Shown: positions 1 through 8,833, numbered from the stretch's first letter. The stretch is DNA of 64,000 nt from CAYQQU01 sp964419545 (GCA_964419545.1 CAYQQU010000007.1:62001-126000), one strand, 5' to 3'. Notes: generated by a model not told the origin, from the letters alone. Made by a program: numbers and translations.

Positions 1-269
1 AAGCCCAGCTTTTTGACGCTCATCCAGATGATGCTGTCTTTGCGCATCCGGATATTAGCGGTCGTTTTTATAGCGAAGGCGCCGTCGTCATAGGAAATCT
101 GCGCCCGCCCTTCGAACCAGTCGGCTTCTATCTGATTGAGGGCAGCGATCACTGCGGAGGACGATTCCTTCTTCAGCGGTCTGGTGGTAGCCGCCTTTTT
201 AGAAGTGCGGCAGCCCAGGGCGCTGAACAACAAGGCGGAGAGCAAAAAAAAGGCGAAAAAACGGTTCAT
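1..269 (-). CDS. DUF4292-type lipoprotein, 5' part only
   Basis: This is the beginning of a minus-strand gene that runs off the left edge; about 89 residues are visible. The start is the ATG at 269-267. The N-terminus (MNRFFAFFLLSALLFSALGC) is a lipoprotein signal ending in a lipobox Cys, followed by a basic and Ser-rich linker and then a beta-rich stretch containing FEGRAQISYDDG and RKDSIIWMSVKKLG. That pattern fits the DUF4292 family, envelope lipoproteins that in Bacteroidota usually lie between a TPR protein and an M23 peptidase. The TPR gene lies directly upstream (15 bases away), which supports the call. Function is unknown; an outer-membrane or cell-wall biogenesis role is only suggested by context. 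Confidence 0.7.
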   Translation of the reverse strand, partial: MNRFFAFFLLSALLFSALGCRTSKKAATTRPLKKESSSAVIAALNQIEADWFEGRAQISYDDGAFAIKTTANIRMRKDSIIWMSVKKLG

Positions 270-284
270 GGTGAAATGGCTTGA

Positions 285-2000
285 TCACTGTTCGTACAAT
301 TGTTGGTCGTTGATTTTTTTGTCGAGCAAAGGCGATTCGCCGCCTTGCTCCCTGGCTTTTTTCCAGTACCGAACGGCTTGTTCTTTTTCTTGCAGTTGAA
401 ACAACACATCACCGTATTGTTCCAGGATGCGCGGCCGGGTTTCGCCTCCGTTCTCCAGGGCCTTTTCCAGCCAGTTGCCGGCTTTTTTAAAAGCTTTTTG
501 CTTGTAAAAGACCCAGGCGTAGGTGGCCTGATAATCGGGGTTTGTGCGGAATAATTCGTTGGCGAGCCGGGCCATGGCTTCTGCTTTGGGCAGGTTGTAT
601 CCCTGTTCCGCCAGGCGGTAGCTGTAATCGTTGAGCACTGCCGCGCCTTCCGGATTGAGTTCGAGCGCCCGGTCGAAGGCGTCGAAAGCGGCATTGAAAT
701 TAGAACGTTCATATTCCGCCAGACCGGTATAGTGGTAGACATCAAATTTCAGCCTGCCGTTATCGCCGGCCATGAAGTTCGCCTGGTCGAGCAGGCCCAG
801 GGCTTCATCGTAATCGTCCAGCTCGTACTGGGCGAGGCCGGCCATATAATAGAGGAGGGCTTTGTTCGGAAAAAGGTCCATGGCCTCTTCGGCGGTTTGC
901 GCCAGGTTGTCGTAGTCAGCTCCTTCCCGGTAGATGTGGAGGATCTGTTCCCAGACGGAAAAAACCGATTCGTTGCGTTCCAGCGTGGCCTGGTATTTTT
1001 TCAGGGCTTCCCGAGGGCGGCCGGAATGGTAGAGCAGGTCGCCGGCGGCGGAAAAAGGTTTCGCCTCCGCGGGGTGGGCCTGTTCCAGCAGATCAGTCAG
1101 GTCGAGGGCGGCGTCGGCGAGGTCGCGATCGCCCGTATCGGCTACTTTGGCGATGATGGGGAAGAGCTGGCCTATTTTGAGGTCGATATCGACATCGGGT
1201 CGTCCGAAAAGCGGCGCCAGCGATAGCAGGTACTCGATCTCGTCGCTGTTTTTACTCGTATTGCCGGCCAGCGCGAGCCCGGCCTTGGCGTCTTGCGGAT
1301 CGATCGCCAGTATCTCCCGGTACACTTCGCGGGCCTGTTCGGTTTCGCCGATCTGTTCGTAGAAGCCGGCGAGGAGGTGCCGGTAGTGGAGGTTGCGGGG
1401 GAAGGCTTCGATCAGGCGTTCCAGTTCGCGTCCGGCCCGTTTGTGGTCGCCGGCGCCGAGATAGAGGGCGTGTTTACGCCGGATGACCTCCTCGTTGACC
1501 CCGATGCGTTTTTCCAGTTGGTCGTAAACCTTGATCGCTTTGCTGAGGTCTTTGCTGCGCACCAGGAAAAACGCCCAGCGAAAGTAATAGTGTTCGTTAT
1601 CCGGATGCCGTTCCACGAGCTGCTCGTAGAGTTCGGCCGCTTCGCTGTTCCGGTTGGTCTCTTGGTAATAGTCGGCCAGGAAGCGCAGGTACCACTCGTT
1701 CGCCGGGTCCAGTTCCGCCGAGCGTTTCAGGTAGCGCAGGGCTTTCTGGTCATTTTCGAGCGAGTCGTAGATGCGGCCGAGTTCGAAAGCCGCGGCGTGG
1801 TTATTTTCATCCTTATCGAGGACCTGCTCGAAGAGTTTGGCGGCTTCTTCGAGGTTGCCCAGTACTTTTTCCCGGCTGGCGTCGATAAAAATCTTTTGGA
1901 GTTCGACGGCCTGTTCTTCTACCTGCTGGGCCGTCAGGGAGGAAGCGCCGGCGGAGGCGAATAACAGAAAGGCCAGGATGATAAATCTGATATCGGACAT
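285..2000 (-). CDS. Exported tetratricopeptide repeat protein
   Basis: 571 residues with a cleavable signal peptide (about residues 1-24, ending SSLTAQQ), followed by TPR units nearly end to end. Typical helix pairs are seen at NHAAAFELGRIYDSLENDQKALRYLKRSAELDP and at GAAVLNDYSYRLAEQ near the C-terminus. No catalytic domain is visible. It probably acts as a periplasmic or outer-membrane-associated scaffold. The next gene on the same strand is the DUF4292 lipoprotein 15 bases downstream, so the two are likely co-transcribed, as in other Bacteroidota. The exact partner is not known from the sequence. Confidence 0.85.
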   Translation of the reverse strand: MSDIRFIILAFLLFASAGASSLTAQQVEEQAVELQKIFIDASREKVLGNLEEAAKLFEQVLDKDENNHAAAFELGRIYDSLENDQKALRYLKRSAELDPANEWYLRFLADYYQETNRNSEAAELYEQLVERHPDNEHYYFRWAFFLVRSKDLSKAIKVYDQLEKRIGVNEEVIRRKHALYLGAGDHKRAGRELERLIEAFPRNLHYRHLLAGFYEQIGETEQAREVYREILAIDPQDAKAGLALAGNTSKNSDEIEYLLSLAPLFGRPDVDIDLKIGQLFPIIAKVADTGDRDLADAALDLTDLLEQAHPAEAKPFSAAGDLLYHSGRPREALKKYQATLERNESVFSVWEQILHIYREGADYDNLAQTAEEAMDLFPNKALLYYMAGLAQYELDDYDEALGLLDQANFMAGDNGRLKFDVYHYTGLAEYERSNFNAAFDAFDRALELNPEGAAVLNDYSYRLAEQGYNLPKAEAMARLANELFRTNPDYQATYAWVFYKQKAFKKAGNWLEKALENGGETRPRILEQYGDVLFQLQEKEQAVRYWKKAREQGGESPLLDKKINDQQLYEQ

Positions 2001-2160
2001 AGTTTTCGGTTTACCGGATGCTTGCTGGGCCGTATTTGCAAAAATAACGTTCTTTTTATTCCTGAATTGCGGTGAGGGGGAAGCGGTTTGGCGACTGCTT
2101 CACCGTCCGGCCATCAATTAATACGGCATTACCGGTGCAATAGTTGGCGGGAAGCGGGAA

Positions 2161-3600
2161 TTATTCTACGATCGTCACCTTCAGCATGTTGGTCCGGAAG
2201 CGCCGGTGCAGCGGCATGCTGGCGGTATTGATGACCACGTCGCCGGGCTGAAGTTTCCCGGCCGACTTCAGGATGTTGGTGACGTCCTGGATGGTCTCGT
2301 CGGTAGTGGTGAACCGGTCGTAGTAGTAGCACCGCACGCCCCAGACGAGGTTGAGCGTGGCCAGCATGTGCATGCGGTCGGAAAAAATGTAAATGTCGTT
2401 ATTGGGCCGGTAGCTGGAGACTTTGAAAGCGGTGTATCCCGAGCTCGTCATCCCGACGATGGCCCGTGCGGCGATTTCTTCGGCGGTGCGGGCGGCGTTG
2501 AAGCAGATCACGTCGGAGAGGAAAGTGCGCGACTTGGCGGCGGGCACGGGCCGGAGGCTGCTGATATTGGAGTGGTAATGGAACTCGGCCTCTTCGATGA
2601 TCTTATTCATCGACTCCACGACTTTGACGGGGTGTTTGCCGATGGAGGTCTCGCCGCTGAGCATGACGGCGTCGGCGCCGTCGAGTACGGCGTTGGCCAC
2701 GTCCGTGATCTCGGCCCGCGTCGGGCTGGGGTTGGTGATCATGCTGTCCATCATTTGGGTGGCGACGATCACCGGTCGGGCGCGCTGGATGCATTTGCGA
2801 ATGATCTCCTTTTGTATCAGGGGCAATTTTTCCATGGGCACTTCGATGCCCAGGTCGCCCCGCGCCACCATGATGCCGTTGGCGTATTTGATGATCTTGT
2901 CGATCTTTTCGACGGCCTCCGGTTTTTCGATCTTGGCGATCGTTTTGGCCGGGTGGTTGCGCGCTTCGATGCGGGCGCCCAGTTCTTTCAGGTCTTTGGG
3001 CGAACGCACGAAAGACAGGGCGATCCAGTTGACCGGCTGGGTGAGGATGAAGTCGAGGTCCCGCTCGTCCTTTTCGGTGAGGCTCGGCAGGGAAATCTTG
3101 GTATTGGGAAGGTTGACGCCTTTATTGGAAGAAAGGACGCCGCCGAAGAGGACTTTGAGCCGGACGGTATCCGTCTGATTGGTTTCTACGACTTCCAGCA
3201 CCAGTTTGCCGTCGTCGACCAGTACGCGCTCACCGATTTTTACGTCGCGGGCGAATTCCGGGTAGCTCATGTAGATCTGTTCCATGGTGCCGAGGCAGGG
3301 CTCGTTGACGAAGGTCAGGATATCGCCTTCCTTGATTTCCAGCCCGTTGTTTTCCATTTTGCCTACCCGCAGTTTGGGGCCCTGCAAATCGGCGAGGATG
3401 CCGATGTGGGTGCCGTACTTCTCGTTGATGTAGGTGATGTGGTTGATCACTTTGAGGTGATCTTCATGGGTGCCGTGGGAAAAATTTAACCGGAAAACGT
3501 CCACGCCGGCCTGTACCAGTTCGAGCAGCTTGGCGTAGCTGTTGGAGGCAGGACCTACCGTGGCTACGATTTTGGTATTCTGATGATCGACGATTTTCAT
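2161..3600 (-). CDS. pyk: Pyruvate kinase
   Basis: 479 residues, full length for the family. It converts phosphoenolpyruvate and ADP to pyruvate and ATP in the last step of glycolysis, in the cytoplasm. The N-terminal TKIVATVGPAS and NFSHG segments, the ADLQGPKLRVG stretch, the active-site signature IAKIEKPEAVEKI with its catalytic Lys, and the metal and substrate segment MVARGDLGIEVP followed by ATQMMDSMI are all intact. The B domain is about residues 70-165, and a C-terminal allosteric-type domain is present though short. It is a single-gene unit with 160 bases to the TPR gene and a 458-base spacer upstream. Confidence 0.97.
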   Translation of the reverse strand: MKIVDHQNTKIVATVGPASNSYAKLLELVQAGVDVFRLNFSHGTHEDHLKVINHITYINEKYGTHIGILADLQGPKLRVGKMENNGLEIKEGDILTFVNEPCLGTMEQIYMSYPEFARDVKIGERVLVDDGKLVLEVVETNQTDTVRLKVLFGGVLSSNKGVNLPNTKISLPSLTEKDERDLDFILTQPVNWIALSFVRSPKDLKELGARIEARNHPAKTIAKIEKPEAVEKIDKIIKYANGIMVARGDLGIEVPMEKLPLIQKEIIRKCIQRARPVIVATQMMDSMITNPSPTRAEITDVANAVLDGADAVMLSGETSIGKHPVKVVESMNKIIEEAEFHYHSNISSLRPVPAAKSRTFLSDVICFNAARTAEEIAARAIVGMTSSGYTAFKVSSYRPNNDIYIFSDRMHMLATLNLVWGVRCYYYDRFTTTDETIQDVTNILKSAGKLQPGDVVINTASMPLHRRFRTNMLKVTIVE

Positions 3601-3655
3601 AGTTTTCGAGCTTTAGGTCCGGAAAAAAGGCGTTGGACAGCGGATAACACCTCTG

Positions 3656-3742
3656 AGAGCATGTTTGGGGCGGGTTCGTTATGAATATCAACAGGTTCCT
3701 AACCTGTTGATTTGCAATAGAAGCAAGCTCCAAACATGCTCT
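3656..3742. repeat. Nested palindromic repeat element, short form
   Basis: The outer arms are perfect 13-mers, AGAGCATGTTTGG (3656-3668) and its complement (3730-3742). Inside is a second perfect hairpin, TCAACAGGTT (3688-3697) and AACCTGTTGA (3701-3710), with a 3-base loop. The outer arm differs by one base from the arm ends of the longer element at 39422-39585, so the two appear to belong to one repeat family. No target-site duplication is clear. A mobile (MITE-like) or REP-like origin is inference. Confidence 0.7.
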
Positions 3743-3994
3743 AAGTGTAAGATTTACAATAATAGTCGTAAAAGTACAGTTCTAAGCCGGAAATTTCAAA
3801 TGGAATAATTGGCCCGCACCGAAGAAAAATGGTTGGACGGCGGCGCCGAACTAAATTTTTGAACGGCCGGGAAAAGCGAATGCTCTACAGCTTTTCAGCT
3901 TGCCGTTAATCGAAATCATTGGCGATCAAATCCCCGAAACCACATAATATCGCGTAACGGGCAAGATAGGGCGCTCTAAAAAAATAAAAAAAAC

Positions 3995-4026
3995 TTTGGT
4001 TATCAAGGGACTTCTATTTTAATTTG
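3995..4026 (+). promoter_or_regulatory. Putative acpP promoter (Bacteroidota type)
   Basis: TTTG at 3995-3998 is followed after 20 bases by TTAATTTG at 4019-4026, one mismatch from TAnnTTTG. It lies about 33 bases before the acpP ATG. Spacing and sequence fit the -33/-7 promoter known for the primary sigma factor of Bacteroidota. Confidence 0.55.
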
Positions 4027-4058
4027 CAGAACTTTTTAACCACTAAAGCAAATAGACT

Positions 4059-4304
4059 ATGTCTAGCATTGCAGAAAGAGTAAGTAAGATCATCGTCGAA
4101 AAACTTGGCGTCGACGAATCTGAAGTTATACCGGAAGCAAGCTTTACAAATGACCTGGGCGCCGATTCGCTCGATACCGTTGAACTGATCATGGAATTCG
4201 AGAAGGAATTTGATATTTCTATTCCGGACGAGCAGGCCGAGAATATCCAGACGGTGGAACAGGCCATTTCCTACCTCAAAGCCCAGGTAGGAGAGCAGGA
4301 ATAG
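4059..4304 (+). CDS. acpP: Acyl carrier protein
   Basis: 81 residues, acidic and four-helical by pattern. It carries growing acyl chains on a 4'-phosphopantetheine arm during type II fatty acid synthesis in the cytoplasm. The attachment motif GADSLDTVEL is intact, with the modified Ser at residue 37. Length and the acidic helix II (VELIMEFEKEFDI) are typical. It is followed by fabF and rnc, a widely conserved order. The 393-base spacer to fabF is unusually long and structured, so acpP may be made at a higher level than its downstream partners. Confidence 0.98.
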   Translation: MSSIAERVSKIIVEKLGVDESEVIPEASFTNDLGADSLDTVELIMEFEKEFDISIPDEQAENIQTVEQAISYLKAQVGEQE

Positions 4305-4697
4305 ATGGCATTGCTGGTGGTGTGTAACCCAGGTTCGGTGCTAAAATTTCTGCGGAGCGCTCCGATCAAGTAGTTGATTTTCATGGTTGACAGGAGTTCT
4401 TTCCAAGAAAAGCTCAGCAAAAATTTTTGTTGCACACCGCTAGCCCGGCTAAAGCGAAAAACCACAAATCAGCGCATCCGGCCTGGTTTGTGGTTTTTTG
4501 AGTCGGTCGGGTATAAAAAATTGTCTGGCGGCTTTTCCGCCTCCCGTTTGGGGCCGCGGATAATTTTTTGTACCTCTGTTGCCTGGCGCCGCCCGATGGA
4601 GTCACCAAACACCACGAGCGCCTGAATTGAAAGTTGGTTGGATCTGGCCGCTTGCCGGTTTGCCCGGTATGAGCGGCGCATCAAAACAGAAACGGAG
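4305..4697. other. Structured acpP-fabF intergenic region
   Basis: 393 bases without a supportable gene, holding three successive hairpins on the plus strand. The first pairs 4313-4328 with 4429-4444 (all three mismatches are G-U wobbles) and extends with 4343-4358 against 4412-4427. The second is the terminator-like hairpin at 4457-4498. The third pairs 4511-4525 with 4559-4573, again with only G-U wobbles. This suggests a folded RNA or palindromic repeats; see the findings. Confidence 0.6.
4457..4498 (+). terminator. Probable intrinsic terminator or attenuator after acpP
   Basis: A perfect 12-bp stem, AAAAACCACAAA (4457-4468) with its complement at 4487-4498, has an 18-base loop and ends in six T. 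It lies 153 bases after the acpP stop and 200 bases before fabF, so it could release short acpP transcripts. The flanking A and T runs mean it could act on both strands. Confidence 0.65.
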
Positions 4698-5951
4698 ATG
4701 AAAAGGGTTGTTGTTACCGGACTAGGAGCGATCACGCCGCTTGGGAATAACGTTGAAGCCTACCGGCAGGGGCTGCAGGAAGGCGTCAGCGGCGCAGTAC
4801 CCATCTCTCATTTTGATGCCGGCCAGTTCAAAACGCAGTTCGCCTGCGAAGTGAAAGGATTTGACGCCAACCAATTCATCGATCGCCGGGAAGCCCGCCG
4901 CATGGACCTCTTCTGCCAGTACGCCGTAGTATCGGCCGACGAAGCCGTCGCCCAGGCCGGCCTCGATCAGATGCTCGACCAACTGGACCTCGACCGGATC
5001 GGCGTGATCTGGGGGTCCGGCATCGGAGGGCTGAAATCCCTTGAAAAAGAAATCGAAGATTTTGCCCTGGGCAACGGCACGCCCCGGTACAATCCGTTCA
5101 TGATCCCCAAAATGATCATCGACATCGCCGCCGGGCATATTTCCATGAAATACAATTTCCGCGGCATTAACTACGGCACCGTCTCCGCCTGCGCAACGGG
5201 CACCCACGCGATCATGAACGCCCTGGATTACATCCGCCTCGGAAAAAACGACATCATCATCGCCGGCGGCTCCGAAGCCGCTATCATCAAGGCCGGCGTC
5301 GGCGGGTTCAACGCCATGAAAGCGCTCTCCACTCGCAACGACGACTATAAAACCGCATCGCGCCCGTTCGACAAAGACCGCGACGGCTTCGTCCTCGGCG
5401 AAGGCAGCGGCGCCCTGGTGCTGGAAGAACTGGAACACGCCAAAAAACGCGGAGCGACCATCTTTGCAGAGATCGTCGGCGCCGGCGCTACCGCCGACGC
5501 CCACCACATTACCGCGCCTCACCCGGAAGGGATCGGCGCCAGCCGCGTCATGAACATGGCGCTGCAAGACGCCGGCCTCACCCCCGAACAGATCGATTAC
5601 ATCAATGTACACGGCACTTCCACCCCGCTGGGGGATATCGCAGAAGTAAAGGCGATTCAGGAAGTCTTCGGCGAACATGCTTATCAGCTGAACATCAGCT
5701 CGACCAAGTCCATGACCGGCCACCTCCTCGGAGCAGCCGGCGCCATTGAAGCTATTGCCGGTATATTGGCAATAAATCATAACTTTATACCGCCAACCAT
5801 TAACCATTTTACCGACGATCCCGAACTGGATCCGAAGTTAAATTTTACGTTCAACGAGGTGCAGGAACGCGAGGTCAAGGCTGTTTTGAGCAATACTTTT
5901 GGTTTCGGCGGGCACAACGCAAGTGTGATCTTTAAGGAGTACGAAGGTTGA
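4698..5951 (+). CDS. fabF: Beta-ketoacyl-ACP synthase II
   Basis: 417 residues from the ATG at 4698, which has GGAG immediately upstream; a longer in-frame reading from 4638 adds a non-conserved stretch and was not used. It condenses malonyl-ACP with acyl-ACP in fatty acid elongation. The Cys-His-His triad is visible: C165 in TVSACATGTHAI, H305 in NVHGTSTPLGD and H342 in SMTGHLLGAAG. The N-terminal MKRVVVTGLGAITPLG and C-terminal NTFGFGGHNASV are standard. It sits between acpP and rnc. The stop codon overlaps a perfect palindrome at 5951-5964. Confidence 0.97.
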   Translation: MKRVVVTGLGAITPLGNNVEAYRQGLQEGVSGAVPISHFDAGQFKTQFACEVKGFDANQFIDRREARRMDLFCQYAVVSADEAVAQAGLDQMLDQLDLDRIGVIWGSGIGGLKSLEKEIEDFALGNGTPRYNPFMIPKMIIDIAAGHISMKYNFRGINYGTVSACATGTHAIMNALDYIRLGKNDIIIAGGSEAAIIKAGVGGFNAMKALSTRNDDYKTASRPFDKDRDGFVLGEGSGALVLEELEHAKKRGATIFAEIVGAGATADAHHITAPHPEGIGASRVMNMALQDAGLTPEQIDYINVHGTSTPLGDIAEVKAIQEVFGEHAYQLNISSTKSMTGHLLGAAGAIEAIAGILAINHNFIPPTINHFTDDPELDPKLNFTFNEVQEREVKAVLSNTFGFGGHNASVIFKEYEG

Positions 5952-5996
5952 GCCGGCGCCGGCTTTTCAGGCTGAAGCAAAGCGGAGATGCCGCTT
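5951..5996 (+). terminator. Tandem hairpins after fabF
   Basis: AGCCGGCGCCGGCT (5951-5964, a perfect palindrome followed by TTTT) begins at the last base of the fabF stop codon. A second hairpin, AAGCGG (5980-5985) with CCGCTT (5991-5996), follows. Either could end or weaken transcription before rnc. Confidence 0.5.
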
Positions 5997-6169
5997 TCCT
6001 TCATCCGCCGCTCGGTTGATCTTTTTCCCGGCTTTCCTTCCCTCCTTTTTCGATAGCCGCCACGCGGCTGCGTTTCTGTACGGTGTTAAACCGGGTGCAA
6101 GGCCCCTTCGGGACTTGCCGCCTCGCCGTATTTTTTGGTAACTACAACTGATCTACCTTGCGGTCATTA

Positions 6170-6898
6170 ATGAGACTTTACAACTACTACTTCTCCGCCG
6201 AGAAGCACTTCGCCCGAAGGCTCCGCTCGCTGATCGGGTTTACGCCTTCCAACCTCGGGATTTTCAAGCTCGCTTTTTCGCACAAGTCAACCGCTTCCGA
6301 AAAAGCCTACGCCGTAACCAACAACGAGCGCCTGGAATACCTGGGCGATGCGGTATTGGGCACAGTGGTCGCCGAGTACCTCTTCAAAAAATACCCCAAC
6401 AGCAACGAAGGCTTCCTGACCAAAATGCGATCCAAGATCGTTAAACGCAAATCGTTGAATAAGATCGGCGATAAAATGGGGCTGGACATGCTGCTGCAGG
6501 AGTACAACAATACCCGGCTCAGCCGCTCGATGCTGGGCAACGCCGTGGAAGCACTGGTCGGGGCGGTATACCTCGAACGGGGATACCACGGCACCAAACA
6601 GTTCGTGATCAACCGCATCCTGCGCAATTACGTCGATGTGCACGAACTGGAAAGCTTCGACGACAACTACAAAAGTCAACTCCTGGAATGGTGCCAGAAG
6701 AACGGGCAGACGGTTTCCTACAAGTTGCTCGCCCGCTACAAATTCGAAAAGCGCGACCGCTTTAAAGTCGCCGTAATGGTAAACGGCAAAAAGCTGGCCA
6801 CCGCCGACGATTTCAACAAAAAAAGCGCCGAACAGACGGCTTCGGAGAAAGCTATGCTGGCCCTAGGTATCCTTACCGACGAAGACGATGACGAATAG
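6170..6898 (+). CDS. rnc: Ribonuclease III
   Basis: 242 residues from the ATG at 6170; a TTG twelve bases upstream is in frame but less likely. It cleaves double-stranded RNA in rRNA and mRNA processing. The signature NERLEYLGDAVLG (around residues 50-62) carries the conserved catalytic Glu and Asp, and AVEALVGAVYLERGY supplies the second acidic cluster. A C-terminal double-stranded RNA-binding domain (about residues 165-235) ends KKSAEQTASEKAMLAL. The acpP-fabF-rnc order is conserved. A 218-base spacer with two hairpins separates it from fabF. Confidence 0.96.
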   Translation: MRLYNYYFSAEKHFARRLRSLIGFTPSNLGIFKLAFSHKSTASEKAYAVTNNERLEYLGDAVLGTVVAEYLFKKYPNSNEGFLTKMRSKIVKRKSLNKIGDKMGLDMLLQEYNNTRLSRSMLGNAVEALVGAVYLERGYHGTKQFVINRILRNYVDVHELESFDDNYKSQLLEWCQKNGQTVSYKLLARYKFEKRDRFKVAVMVNGKKLATADDFNKKSAEQTASEKAMLALGILTDEDDDE

Positions 6899-6915
6899 GC
6901 GCCAAACCGCTGCTC

Positions 6916-8196
6916 ATGCCGCTTTCCTCCCAGCAAGTCCAGGCGCTCGCCACCGATGCCGTCACCCTCGAGCGCGCCCGCGCATTGACCCGGCGGCGGA
7001 GCTGGGCGCATCTTTTTCAAAACGACGAGCTGATTTGGGGGGTGTGTAAAAGCAGCGGCGCCGCGCTCTACGACGTGGGCGCCGACGCCGCCGCTTCTCG
7101 TTTTTACTGCAGTTGCCCTTCCTCCCGGCGCCCCTGCAAGCACCAACTCGCCCTGTTGCTCCTGTACGCCGAACAAACCCGCTGGTTCCGGCTTGCTCCC
7201 GATCCGCCCGCCTGGCGCGATAAGCTGGCGCCCCTGCCTGCGCCTCCGGCAAAATCAGCCGCGGCTCTTCAGTTCGGTCCCGACGAAAAGCGATTGAAGC
7301 TGATGGCCAACGGCTTTGCGGCGCTCGAACAATGGCTGCTCGACCTGGTCCGGCAGGGGCTGGCTTACGCCGAGGCGCAACCCTCTGATTTCTGGGAAGC
7401 CGCCGCCGCCGGCATGGTCGATGCGAAACTGGGCGCGATCGGAGCGCGCATTCGCCAGTGGCCCCGGCTGTTTGGGGAGGCCGACTGGCCGGATCGCCTG
7501 CTTTCCGAGATCGCTTCCCTGCAATTACTGGCGCAGGCTTTTCGCCGCCGGGAAACACTGCCCGCCGGCATGCAATACGACCTGCTGGGGCAGGCAGGGG
7601 TGAAGTTTAAAAAAGATGAAGTGCTGAAACAACCGGGCGTGGCCGACCACTGGCTGGTGATGGGGCAAGTGGAAGGCGCCGATGAGCAACTGCGGTACCG
7701 GCGCACCTGGCTGCTCGGGGAACGATCCCAGCAAATGGCCCTGTTGCTCGATTTTGCCGTGGGGAATCGTTCTTTTGAGATGGACTGGCTGCCGGGCTCC
7801 GCCATCCGGGGCACACTGGCCTTCTATCCTTCGGCATATCCCCAGCGGGCGCTGGTCGGGAAATTTTCGGCGAGCACCGATCCGTTCGAAGGGCTGATCG
7901 GTTACGCTGATTTTGGCGTCTTCTTGCGGGAATACGCCGCCGCCCTGGCGGCCAACCCCTGGCTGAACCGGTTTCCGGCTTTGCTGGATGAGGTGATCCC
8001 GACCTGGGGCGCGGAAGGAGCGGTGCTGGTGGACACGCACCGCCGGGCCCTGACGGTGACTACGACCAATGCCTCCGCCTGGCGGCTGATTGCACTGGGC
8101 GCCGGCCGACCGCTGAGCGTGTTCGGCGAATACGACGGCGGACGCCTTTCGCCCCTGGCGGCCTTCGTCGATCAAAGAATGGTGGTGCTGGAATAA
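6916..8196 (+). CDS. SWIM zinc-finger protein
   Basis: 426 residues, starting 17 bases after rnc. The SWIM motif (CxC...CxH) is clear: C65 and C67 in FYCSCPSS, then C74 and H76 in PCKH. SWIM modules bind zinc and usually DNA or protein. The rest, about residues 110-426, is helix-rich then beta-rich with no catalytic signature that I recognise. In other Bacteroidota, SWIM proteins often accompany MoxR/VWA genes; those are absent here, and this copy is likely read through from rnc. The cellular role is unknown. Confidence 0.8.
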   Translation: MPLSSQQVQALATDAVTLERARALTRRRSWAHLFQNDELIWGVCKSSGAALYDVGADAAASRFYCSCPSSRRPCKHQLALLLLYAEQTRWFRLAPDPPAWRDKLAPLPAPPAKSAAALQFGPDEKRLKLMANGFAALEQWLLDLVRQGLAYAEAQPSDFWEAAAAGMVDAKLGAIGARIRQWPRLFGEADWPDRLLSEIASLQLLAQAFRRRETLPAGMQYDLLGQAGVKFKKDEVLKQPGVADHWLVMGQVEGADEQLRYRRTWLLGERSQQMALLLDFAVGNRSFEMDWLPGSAIRGTLAFYPSAYPQRALVGKFSASTDPFEGLIGYADFGVFLREYAAALAANPWLNRFPALLDEVIPTWGAEGAVLVDTHRRALTVTTTNASAWRLIALGAGRPLSVFGEYDGGRLSPLAAFVDQRMVVLE

Positions 8197-8341
8197 CGGT
8201 GTGGCCGCTACTGAAAATCCTGTAAGCTCACCCAAAAACTTTTTGCGTTTTCCCGTAACTTTGGTGAGCCGCCCGCACATTGCCGGCAACATCGGCAGAG
8301 GCGGCGTTTTCCGGAAATCCTCAAAAAAACATGGCGGACCA

Positions 8342-8767
8342 ATGAGTGAATTCAATCAAGTCGTCAAAGAAGGCGCACAAAAGGTAGGGCGGGGCATTCG
8401 TCGCTTTTTCCTCGTCATCCTGCTGGTGGCGGCCACCGGCGGAGGTGTTTACCTTTGGGTTTGCAGCTGGACCTACAGCAAAGGCACCCGTGCGGGCACC
8501 TTGATAAAAATTTCTTACAAAGGAGTGGTTTTCAAAACCTACGAAGGGCAGCTCAACCTGGGCGGCTTCCAGAGTGATCCCGACTCGGGCATCGCCGGCA
8601 ACATCTGGAACTTTTCGGTGGCCGACGATGAGATCTACCAAAAGCTGCAAGACTACGAAGGGCGGCAGGTTAAGCTCTACTACCGCCAACGCTATAAAGC
8701 CATGCCCTGGCAGGGCGATACGGAATACTTCGTTTACCAGATCGAGCCGGTCAAACCCGCCGATTGA
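8342..8767 (+). CDS. Small single-pass membrane protein, conserved in Bacteroidota
   Basis: 141 residues from the ATG at 8342, following a short basic N-terminus with one membrane segment (FFLVILLVAATGGGVYLWV, about residues 24-42). The rest should face the periplasm and contains the patterns GTLIKISYKGVVFKTYEG and PWQGDTEYFVYQIE. I associate these with a small Bacteroidota family that is often mislabelled 6-phosphogluconate dehydrogenase, although it has no Rossmann fold or dehydrogenase motif. A longer in-frame reading from 8201 exists but lacks support. Function unknown. Confidence 0.75.
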   Translation: MSEFNQVVKEGAQKVGRGIRRFFLVILLVAATGGGVYLWVCSWTYSKGTRAGTLIKISYKGVVFKTYEGQLNLGGFQSDPDSGIAGNIWNFSVADDEIYQKLQDYEGRQVKLYYRQRYKAMPWQGDTEYFVYQIEPVKPAD

Positions 8768-8833
8768 TCCGAACGGCTTTAGGGATAAGCTCAGGCAGCA
8801 GAAGGGTAAAAAGTAGTTGGGAAGGGTGATTTT

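Larger units (their letters stand above)
3601..4058. other. Intergenic spacer between pyk and acpP
   Basis: 458 bases between divergent genes. It contains the palindromic element at 3656-3742, a weak inverted repeat (GAAAAGC at 3871-3877 with GCTTTTC at 3890-3896), an A-rich stretch, and the acpP promoter at 3995-4026. I see no convincing small gene. Confidence 0.6.

Noticed and set aside
4722..5807. Long minus-strand reading opposite fabF
   Set aside because: It mirrors fabF, has no family resemblance, and the plus strand has complete catalytic residues. Long antisense readings are expected where third codon positions are GC-rich.
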